A stretch of 64,000 bases of DNA from Liolophura sinensis (taxonomy: Eukaryota > Mollusca > Polyplacophora > Chitonida > Chitonidae), in the NCBI RefSeq assembly GCF_032854445.1, contig NC_088307.1, positions 2,292,001-2,356,000 of the forward strand, in the 5' to 3' direction. Every line of letters begins with the position of its first letter. Within the stretch, counting starts at the first letter, position 1. Of this stretch, positions 28,801 through 40,800 are shown piece by piece. The notes under the pieces are model-generated. The model worked only from the letters and a program-made list of their open reading frames with translations. It made no database searches and was not told where the DNA came from. Made by a program: the position numbers and the translations under genes.

Positions 28801-31800
28801 AGACTGTTTGCGATGCATAAGAATTCAGCATTCATTTACAGACTGTTTGCGATGCATAAGAATTCAGCATTCATTTACAGACTGTTTGCGATGCATAAGA
28901 ATGCAGCATTCATTTACAGACTGTTTGCGATGCATAAGAATTCAGCATTCATTTACAGACTGCTTGCGATGCATAAGAATTCAGCATACATTTACAGACT
29001 GTTTGCGATGCATAAGAATTCAGCATTCATTTACAGACTGTTTGCGATGCATAAGAATGCAGCATTTATTTACAGACTGTTTACGATGCATAAGAATTCA
29101 GCATTCATTTACAGACTGTTTGCGATGCATAAGAATTCAGCATTCATTTACAGACTGTTTGCGATGCATAAGAATTCAGCATTCATTTACAGACTGTTTG
29201 CGATGCATAAGAATTCAGCATTCATTTACAGACTGTTTGCGATGCATAAGAATTCAGCATTCATTTACAGACTGTTTGCGATGCAAAAGAATTCAGCATT
29301 CATTTACAGACTGTTTCCGATGCATAAGAATTCAGCATTCATTTACAGACTGTTTGCGATGCATAAGAATACAGCATTCATTTACAGACTGTTTGCGATG
29401 CATAAGAATTCAGCATTCATTTACAGACTGTTTGCGATGCATAAGAATACAGCATTCATTTACAGACTGTTTGCGATGCATAAGAATTCAGCATTCATTT
29501 ACAGACTGTTTGCGATGCATAAGAATTCAGCATACATTTACAGACTGTTTGCGATGCATAAGAATTCAGCATTCATTTACAGACTGTTTGCGATGCATAA
29601 GAATTCAGCATTCATTTACAAACTGTTTACGATGCATAAGAATTCAGCATTCATTTACAGACTGTTTGCGATGCATAAGAATTCAGCATTCATTTACAGA
29701 CTTTGTGATGCATAAGAATACAGCATACATTTACAGACTGTTTGCGATGCATAAGAATTCAGCATATGTATTCATTTAATTACTTATCTGCTTCTTCCAA
29801 AAGCTGTGCAAGGTTTTATTATTTTAATACAAAATGACAGCCGAGTTAACACACTGCAATCACACAAATGATCCAACATTAATATTCTACATATACCTCG
29901 GCTACCAACACAATATTTAACAATGTCTCTATCAGGCAAACAGTCTAAATGTAGCCGAGGCAAATTTGTGATTCTCCTTTATTCTACACAAGCTGTGATC
30001 ATCAACTGACTGTCCCAAACAAAAGGCCCGCCATTAAGCCTGAGATGACCCGGTCAGTAGTGAAGTCAAGGTCAAAGGTTCAAACATACTGATCAACTCA
30101 CACTGTCAAAGCCACATTAATAGAAATCTAAACTTATTTATCCACTGGAATTGGTGTTTTACTATACATATACATGGATATGTAAAAACAAATACAAATC
30201 TATTACGGAACGCCATATTCTGACCAAACGGAAACACAGCTGGATAAGCATCAAAACGACTGCCCAAATGATAAAAAGCACCCATATTCACGGGTGTCTC
30301 TCACACTCTCCGCTCCCTGGGAGTTCTATCCTTCTCTGTAATCATGGTGAATGACCTAAACTTAAAAACTAAGTACAGATTTTCAGGTGATCAAATTGTG
30401 ACCCACGGACACTAACAGACAGACAGACACACGGACCGTTATCAGTTTGATGGACAGTTATCAGTTTGATGGACGGTTGTCAGTCTGATGGATGGTTATC
30501 AGTTTGGTGGACGGTTATCAGTTTGATGGACGGTTATAAGTCTGATGGACAGTTTTCAGTTTGATGAACGGTTGTCAGTCTGATGGACAGTTTTCAGTTT
30601 GATGGACGGTTGTCAGTCTGATGGACAGTTATCAGTTTGATGGACGGTTATCAGTTTGATGGATGGTTATAAGTCTGATGGACAGTTTTCAGTTTGATGG
30701 ACGGTTGTCAGTCTGATGGACAGTTATCAGTGTGATGGACTGAAAATATACAGCAGCCACATACATCTTGTATCCTTAATGTTGTGTGTGAGGTTTAATG
30801 TATGTACATGTATGTAGGCTTTGGGAATCTAATTTTATCTATTTATCTATTAAACACATAATTTATACGTACTGTTCACATATGAAATGATCATACACCT
30901 TCTTTAAACGTTGTGACAATCATATTGCACTGTGATATTACAGTGATGTCCTCCAACGGCACACTCTCTTACATTATTGTGCCAATTTTCGTGTTCTACC
31001 ATTAAGGCTTCTAGCTTTTTCTCCACAGTCGAATTGGATTATTTCTGTTGTACAGTACTGCCCAATCCTAAAGATATACTCTATGCGTATTATCCGCCAT
31101 GAACATCTTGATCGAGTGTATATAGGCGGCCTATACGCGGATGTTGGCACCATCCTAATCACATCTTACGTGGATCTTGATGGGCAGGTACGTGTAGTGG
31201 TGCTTAGACACGTGGATGATAGTCACATCATATATGGATAGTACACCCATCATGGCTGCATGATTGGCGTATGACGTGAACATCTTGCCGTGATATTACG
31301 CCCTTCCTACGCGGATGTTCCGACCCATATCCGTGCCAGATATATCGTTAGGATCGAGCAGTACTGCATACTGGTAACAAATAGGTTTAACCTACACCAG
31401 TATACAACAAACATACATGCAATAATAACATTCCAAAATAATGAATGAATAATTAATAATGAAAAACACAGACATGTATTTTTGCATGGCAGAACTCTTA
31501 AGCTCATTCACAATCTGACATCACACATGAAAAAAAAAAGACCTTTTGCATTCCCAACAGCCTGTGTTCATTCAATATAATATGCACAGCAGACGTAACA
31601 GACAGCTTTCGGGCAATGATCAACTTACTTGTACACAGCAGATATAAGAGACATCTTTCGGGCAATGATCAACTTACTTGTACACAGCAGACATAACAGA
31701 CAGCTTTCAGGCAATGATCAACTTACTTGTACACAGCAGACATAACAGACAGCTTTCGGGCAATGATCAACTTATGTGTAGACCGCAAACATAACAGGCA

Positions 31801-34800
31801 GCTTTAGAGCAATGATCAACTTACGTGTGCACAGCAGACATAACAGGCAGCTTTAAGGTAATGATCAACTTACTTGTACACAGCAGACATAACAGACAGC
31901 TTTCGGGCAATGATCAACTTACTTGTACACAGCAGACATAACAGACAGCTTTCGGGCAATGATCAACTTACGTGTAGACCGCAAACATAACAGGCAGCTT
32001 TAGAGCAATGATCAACTTACGTGTGCACAGCAGACATAACAGGCAGCTTTAGGGCAATGATCAACTTACGTGTAGACCGCAAACATAACAGGCAGCTTTA
32101 GAGCAATGATCAACTTACTTGTACACAGCAGACATAACAGACAGCTTTAGGGCAATGATCAACTTACTTGTACACAGCAGACAGCTTTAGGGCAATGATC
32201 AACTTACGTGTACACCGCAGACATAACAGGCAGCTTTACGGCAATGATCAACTTACTTGTACACAGCAGACATAACAGACAGCTTTCGGGCAATGATCAA
32301 CTTACGTGTAGACCGCAAACATAACAGGCAGCTTTAGAGCAATGATCAACTTACTTGTACACAGCAGACATAACAGACAGCTTTAGGGCAATGATCAACT
32401 TACTTGTACACAGCAGACAGCTTTAGGGCAATGATCAACTTACGTGTACACCGCAGACATAACAGACAGCTTTAGGGCAATGATCAACTTACTTGTACAC
32501 AGCAGACAGCTTTAGGGCAATGATCAACTTACGTGTACACCGCAGACATAACAGGCAGCTTTACGGCAATGATCAACTTACTTGTACACAGCAGACATAA
32601 CAGACAGCTTTCGGCCAATGATCAACGTACTACGTCAAATATTTCAAGACTTACACGTATACTTGAGGTAAATCAAACACTAATAATGCCTTTTTCTAAG
32701 CAACATCATCAAATTGTAATGTTTTGTACAGCTTAGATATAATTTTCTTTAACATCAGTCTTAACTGTCGGTATGTTGCATATTTGGGAGATTTGACTGG
32801 CTGCCAAGATCACAAGATAGGTATGCAGGAGATAACGCTTTGCGTAGTCTGACACGCGTGATTTAATAAAAAATCCAGAACTTACATCAAATAGCCAAGG
32901 TTAGATAACGTACATGGTGTAATTAGAGCTTGATAAACCTGAATCAACATACAATCCTGGAGGACAACACACACAAGACACTGTCCCTGTCTGCAGTAAA
33001 TATTAGTGGGTAAGATGGTAATACTGGTGGTTAAATAGACTACTGGGTCTGGACAACACTCATCTGACCATTTATGTTGTCTAACTTTCATTGCAGACCA
33101 CTTGTATATTTTTTCCATCAATACTATCTGTATTTTTGCACCTCAAATTCGAGACAGTTTGTCAGCAACTTGCTGAATGCCAGTGGTTTACTCTGGGCAC
33201 CCCCATTTTCCATAATGCGGACGCCAATCATAAACAATCAAATAAATAACTAAAGTAACCAGAATACTTACAAACTCGTCCAGAATCATGCTCCTGATGA
33301 CGGAGCACCGACGGTCAGTTGCTCTTCCTTTAGATTCACACATTCTGACATCAACTGTGATCCACAAACAGCACTTTCGCCTCAAAAATCTTCCAACAAC
33401 TGGACATCTGACTAAAACGATTTCTAGGGGTTTTTTTGTTTTCCACAGGTAGAACTTTTTTTCTCAAACTAATAACTTTACCGATTCTAGCACCTCAAGG
33501 AATTCCTTTCTCCACAGGGTTTAATAATTTGAGAAATTTTAACAAAACAATTATAGCAAAATCCGACCAGCAGATCTGCCTGTGAGCAAAAAGTTGAACT
33601 GAAAGCTCAGTTTGTTGTAAATAATGGGATAATTACTTCTGTCGCCAGCTGTGTCTCTTAAGCCTGATCTATGTATACCCAACGGCAGAACTAACAGTTT
33701 CGCCACCTGAAGTCAATTGCATTTCTGCTGCCACAACTGTATAAAATTATCCAGGTAACAAAAAGCTGCATGTAGGTATTTCCATGTGAGTGAGACTCGG
33801 CATCAAATGTCAAGTTGAGGTGGTCAGAACCAGCTGACCAGTCAAGCCGACTAAACCCCTCCTAAACACCGGGTTTACACCTATATACTAATGCTGGTAG
33901 ATAAAGTCAAGTAAAGCTTACATCACTGAGGCTCCAGAGGATAGGCCACACACACACAAAAGGATGGGGCTCTGGAGTGGGGGAGCAGCCGATAAATTTA
34001 TTTGTATTCAGGAATTGTTAAAGTAAAATGTGAATGTTTAAATATACATGTTGGAGCATAATCTTAACATTAGCAGGGCTTAAGGTTTAAAAATTTAAGC
34101 CATTTTCTTTTCTTTCACTCCACATGAATACACATATTTATGTATCTGGCACTTACGGCAATAAATCATATTAAAATCATCAGTTTCTGTGGTTTATTAT
34201 AAACTTTTAAATGAATATTTATGCTTTATCACAGTTTCAATACTGAACTGATGTGCTTCATCTAATTTTTGATCAATTTATCTTAAAACATACCTGGTTT
34301 CAACCTTAGTTTAATGCTGATTACAACTGACCATTGGACTATATCTGTTATTATATCTGGGGACAGAAAGATGTTTTAGGGGCAGAAAAATTACAGTGCT
34401 GGATATTAAAGCCTGGATTATAACAGACTACCAGGATGATGGTGGCAAGTTCAAGTCATCCAGGTCAAACTAAGTTTAACACAACTTCTACCATCACCAC
34501 TCAATAATAATGATTTCAGATCTTCTTCTCTAACGCTAACACCTCCCATTCACATGATGCTTTCAGTGCTTCTGTGTATGTGTGTATACAATGTATATGT
34601 GCTGTAGATTAGAGCATGAGGGGAATTAACATTGTGTCCATCTGTCGCAGGTACAATACTGAGCCGGGTCGCTAAAGCACGCGGGATCAACAACTCCTGC
34701 TGAGTACCTGGGCTGACTGTCAATCATCAGGTGAGGTAGTGAATCAGAGGGGATCAATGTACAGAATCACCTCCTGCACCCAGGGGGGAACTGCTGGCGG

Positions 34801-37800
34801 CCTAGGGGCCAATCCTGTCAGGACATGCCTATACGTGCGAGATAAACCTCATAATCTTTTAATCCTTAACCCACCCTCCCAGCACATACTGTCACCATCA
34901 TACACACTACTATGAACATCTGTCAAATGTCAAATGTCTCATGAACACAATTTATTCATTTGATTTCACATCGTACTCAAGAATATTTCACTTATACGAC
35001 GGTCAGAATTATTTTCCCACAGAATGGCTCTTTTCAAAAATGTTTGGTTCAACCATTTGTAACCATTATACAAAAACACCAAAATATGTAAGGCTGCTCC
35101 GAAAGGAGCCCAGAAATTGATAACTACATAAAAACTCCACCTCCCCACAAATTGCCCAGAAGTATACTGAGGGAATCTTCGAATTCCCCCACAAGTATGC
35201 TGAGGGAATCTTCAAATTCCCCACAAGTATACTGTGGGAATCTACAAATTGCCCACAAGTATACTGAGGGAATCTACAAATTCCCCACAAGTATGCTGAG
35301 GGAATCTTCAAATTCCCAAGTATGCTGAGGGAATCTACAACTTCCCCACAAGTATTCTGAGGGAATTCCCCACAAGTATGCTGAGGGAATCTTCAAATTC
35401 CCCACAAGTATTCTGAGGGAATCTACAAATTCCCCACAAGTATTCTGAGGGAATCTACAAATTCCCCACAAGTATTCTGAGGGAATCTACAAATTCCCCG
35501 TCCTTGACCACCTTTGAACTCGTACCTTAAGTGATTCGATAACTGATTGGACTTTTTGACCAAAAAAAAATATAAATTTATTTCCAAACACGCAAACTCG
35601 AACCAATATCCTTTGGCTAAATTACTGCATTCGTTATCTAGCCATAAAAACTAGAAATTTAGTTAATACACAGTATTCTAATTCCTCAACTTTTTATATA
35701 TGAAAGATCAACTTTCTGTGCAATTTATGCATATTTTGGATTGGCCAGTTTCAGGGCTACACAAAAGTATAATTTATCAGTCAACACAGAAAAATGCCTT
35801 CAGAATAAGCTTGAATAAACACTCTGCTAACATGCCATAAAGCTGAAGAATTACAGTATTACAAGCACCTAGTTTTATATAATATTTGGTTCATTTTATC
35901 TAAATTTTCAAAGTATAAAGTTCTGAAATCCATCTCTTAGGCAGTACGGGTTATGTCAAGTTGACATTTTGTCTGTAGAAACTATTTTTATAGTGAAGTC
36001 ATCAAATGAATTTCACAGTATAATTACAACAGCCAATTGCAGGTGCAGCTGCACCATAGTTAATGCACTCTGTTAAAGGTATACGTGCAAATTCAGAGAG
36101 CAGCTGCAGCGCAAATGCACGTCTTCAACATGATGCCACAAAGCACAGCATAATAATAACCAAGATGTACATTAGCTGACGCCCCCCTGAGCCTGCCAAA
36201 AATCAATAGCTGACTCATCCTCAGATTATAACGTCCATGAGATAAGTCAATAGAACTGTGACTATCTAGAAATATGTAAGACGAGGAACTTCCATTTGTC
36301 TTTTTACTCCAAGAGCATCAACTTTCATTTAACATTTTATTTGTATAATAACATCTTTATTTATTGAAGGCAACTCATTGAATTTGTACAAATTTGTTCT
36401 TCCCACAATTCGTTCAAAAACAAAAAGAGAACAATACATAGAAATTGTTAGATATGACTTTTGCCCCCACAACTGTCCAAACCAGCAAGTGAGACAGGGT
36501 AGTGGGAAACTCTCCTAACCAGCAGGTGAGACCAGGTAGTGGGAAACTCTCCTAACCAGCAGGTGAGACAGGGTAGTGGGAAACTCTCCTAACCAGCAGG
36601 TGAGAAAGGGTAGTGGGAAACTTTCCTAACCAGCAGGTGAGAAAGGGTAGTGGGAAACTCTCCTAACCAGCAGGTGAGACAGGGTAGTGGGAAACTCTCT
36701 TAACCAGCAGGTGAGAAAGGGTAGTGGGAAACTCCCCTAACCAGCAGGTGAGAAAGGGTAGTGGGAAACTCTCCTAACCAGCAGGTGAGACAGGGTAGTG
36801 GGAAACTCTCCTAACCAGCAGGTGAGAAAGGGTAGTGGGAAACTCTCCTAACCAGCAGGTGAGACAGGGTAGTGGGAAACTCTCCTAACCAGCAGGTGAA
36901 AAAGGGTAGTGGGAAACTCTCCTAACCAGCAGGTGAGAAAGGGTAGTGGGAAACTCTCCTAACCAGCAGGTGAGACAGGGTAGTGGGAAACTCTCCTAAC
37001 AAGCAGGTGAGTCAGGGTAGTGGGAAACCGCCTATTACCAATCCCTACCCGCCCAACCAGCAAGTGAGACAGGGTAGTGGGAAACTCCCCTATCCGGCAG
37101 GTGAGACAGGGTAGTGGGAAACTCTCCTAACCAGCAGGTCAGACAGGGTAGTGGGAAACTCTCCTAACCAGCAGGTGAGACAGGGTAGTGGGAAACTCTC
37201 CTAACCAGCTGATGAGACAGGGTAGTGGGAAACTCTCCTAACCAGCAGGTGAGACAGGGTAGTGGGAAACTCTCCTAACCAGCAGGTGAGATAGGGTAGT
37301 GGGAAACTCTCCTAACCAGCAGCTGAGACAGTGTAGTGAGAAACTCTCCTAACCAGCAGGTGAGACAGGGTAGTGGGAAACTCTCCTAACCAGCTGATGA
37401 GACAGGGTAGTGGGAAACTCTCCTAACCAGCAGGTGAGACAGGGTAGTGGGAAACTCTCCTAACCAGCAGGTGAGACAGGGTAGTGGGAAACTCTCCTAA
37501 CCAGCAGATGAGACAGTGTAGTGGGAAACTCCCCTAACCAGCAGGTGAGACAGGGTAGTGGGAAACTCTCCTAACCGGCAGGTGAGACAGGGTAGTGGGA
37601 AATTCTCCTAACCAGCTGATGAGACAGCACTACCCACTGCTTTGACCACCAAAAACTCACGTAAGACAAATGGCTTCAAATTTTGCCCCAAGGTTAAACT
37701 GCAAATTTTGTCCCTTTCAAACAGTTCTCAGGGAGGTTCTTGAGGTATGTTTTATTGTCAAATTCTCAGCCACAAAATCAACATTTCAGGGCATCTATTC

Positions 37801-40800
37801 ACCTCTAAAATTGTGCTTCATTTTCATGTCGTCTACAGCACACAGACATCACTGTGTACCCATATATATACGAAAGACGGTATGCCATGACTTTACTACG
37901 ATACTGAAAAGACATACTGTAATTCTACAATCTTTTTGCATGTTTGCAAGGTGTTTATTCCAGCATATTCTGAGGGCATTATTCTGTCAACTGATAAAAT
38001 GATACTGTTTGTGCAGCCCTGGAATTGGCCAATCCAACTCATGTAGATCTATCTCCAACATCAAATTAAAACCATGCATTACTTGCACTGAAACTTTCAC
38101 GTGCGAACAGGTTGAGGAGTACGGGTATAATGTAACCACAAGTCAAAATTAAGTCCTTAACATAGACAATTTTGCTATTACAGATGGAAATAGTCCAAGT
38201 ACTGGTCAGCCAGATAATGGCTATTATCTGTTATGTGACAGAAATAATGGTTAAACGTCTTTCCTCATTATTTTACAAAATATGGCACAAAACTATGTAA
38301 TTGATAAATTCCATGGAGATGCTGCAATCTGCTATAACATAAATTCTTACCTCGCATATAAACAATTTTGTTTCTTAAAATGGCAGGTAGAATTGATTTA
38401 TTTATTTATTTGATTGGTGTTTTACCCCGTAGTCAAGAATATTTCACTTATACAACAGCGGCCAGCTCTATGGTGGGTGGGAACCAGGCAGAGCCAGGGG
38501 GATACCCACGACCATATGCAGGTTGCTGTTAGACCTTCCCACTTACGGCCGGATAGGAAACCAGCAAGAGCTGGACTTGAACTCACAGCGACTTCATTGG
38601 TGAGGGGTTCCTGGGTCATTGCGCTGCACAGGTAATTTCACTGCCTTCATACATGTGACTATAACGTTAAAGATAATTACACAACAAACAACAATATTCG
38701 TTAGTGAGTCAACACCCGGCTAACAGCGATGTAATATCAACTATCCCAAATTAAAACTGCCAGACTGCATTTGGGATTTAACAAGAGCCTCCCAATTACA
38801 AAGTGGACATTTTAATCACCTACCCAATTAACACAGAAATTATAACAATATTCACATAATTACATGTCGCTAAGCACAAAGAGAGGCTTTGTCATGTTTC
38901 TACCTAAATGCACGCATAGCACAATCTTTGTTTATCTAACTTCAGATGCTAATCAGTGGAAATAAGCCATACATTACCTGTAATCCTATAAGCCATACAT
39001 TACCTGTAATCCTATAAGCCAGATCATCAATGACTCATGATTTTCAGCTGTGAAAATATGATCTTTGGAGTTTGCTCTGAAAAGTAAACAATCCAGCAAA
39101 TCAGTACAGCAAGAGGTGTGAAGCGTAAACACAGCCAAGGGGAGATAATCCGAAAGTTATCCCCCTTGATCCCCATAAACCAAAGAAAATAAAACAGGAA
39201 TAAAACAAATCACAAGAGAAAAATATTAATCAGTGTTTTAAGAACACAGAATGAGTGAGAATCTGTTCTGATTTAAGACCTTTAGTGTATGTGTATCAAT
39301 AAAAAAAACTTTAACAAAGGTATTTATCTCTGCATGGATTACAAGGAAATTTCTTCATACAGATCTGCGACAAAGAACTAAAATACTTTTATTTATTTAT
39401 TTGAGTGGAGTTTTATGCCATACTTAAGAATATTTTATTCATGCGATAACGGCCAGCATTATGGCTAGAGAAAAGTGGTCAGAATCCCTTAGGAAACACA
39501 CGGCCATCCACAGGATGCTGGAAGACCTTCCCACGTACTGCATGAGCTGGACTTGAACTCACAGCGACCACATTGGTAAAAGTCTCCTTGGTCTTTTCAC
39601 CATACTGACATGCTAATCAAGTTGGCTATGGAGGCCCCTAAGAAAATAATTTTGGGTAAAGAGCACACAACCATTTTATCAATGTATCAATGAAGAAAAA
39701 AAAGGAAATACCAAATCTATTCTTATGCATAACCAAATCATCATCAAACTCACATGATAATGAACTGGTTTTGCTGTTCAAGATCCAATGAAATCGCAGC
39801 TCCCTTCAAATCAATCTGACCAATCGGTGGCTTTTTTCTGGCCTCAGCCTCAGAGTTGTAAAACTTTAGCTGGCATTTACTCTCCTCTAACACAAACCAT
39901 AATTTCTTCTTTGGCTTCAAGATGCTCAGGCCTGAAAATAAAACATAAAAGACAAAAGAAATCAAAGCAAATTTTCATGAAAAAAAAACAAACGAACAAA
40001 AAATGAAAACAATACATTTCTTCTTTGGCTTAAAAATGCTCAGGCCATAAAAAAGCAAAAACCAAAAAAAAAAAAACCTATTTTCACTTTTTTTAAGGCA
40101 TCGGTTACACATCATTTATAATCACAGCATGTAGCTTTCATCAATCTGGTGGTTGAAGGCATTAACCTATTCTGGGAAACAGAAGGAAAAAAGTCATATC
40201 AAATAATACAAAGTGACTTATAGATGGCTTGCTTTGGTCAAGTGAAATAAAAGAAAACATGGATGAGTTTTCTTACATATACGCACGTCTAAACCAGGTT
40301 GTGTATGTTCTCAATGGTATAATAACCTCATTCCCCAGCCTGTTAAAAACCTTACCGTTTGCAGAGTGGGTGAATTTGTGCAACATCAAACTACAGGTGT
40401 ATATTATGAATACGACTATTTCTTTGTCAAACTAAGCAGGTATAACGAGTGCTGATTTTAACGTCATCGTATGACAGAAGTCAGGATTGAACCCTAAGAC
40501 AACATGCAGCTCAATTAATTAGCAATACTTAATCGTTAAGATTAACGCCTTGCCATTTGTACATGTTGCCATAACGAATGAGGAAGTCATTATCATACAT
40601 ATCACGTTCACAGTTCAATCATACAAATACATGTATAAAGCAAAACTTTAAATTTACTGGCATCGTTTATATTTGGGACAAGAAAATATCAGACAAATAC
40701 TATGGACCTAGGCGATCACCAGGACAAAGTTTTTAAACTCATTTTGCTATATTACGATAGCACTGTTCTTAATCAGACAGTTTGGAAGGTTCAAGGTGAG

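Noticed and set aside
27994-29715. 573-codon open frame of 13-residue repeats
   Set aside because: Pure product of the 39-bp array; a second frame is also open over long stretches, which argues against selection for coding.
31080-31330. CG-richer patch as a possible promoter or CpG island
   Set aside because: Too short and only mildly enriched; it is in the middle of intron 3 with no adjacent exon.
36480-37630. CRISPR-like appearance (37-bp direct repeats; also the 39- and 45-bp arrays)
   Set aside because: Repeats are head to tail with no unique spacers, and the context is a eukaryotic intron.
38414-38635. Open frames on both strands with plausible-looking protein sequence
   Set aside because: They lie entirely within a SINE A copy.
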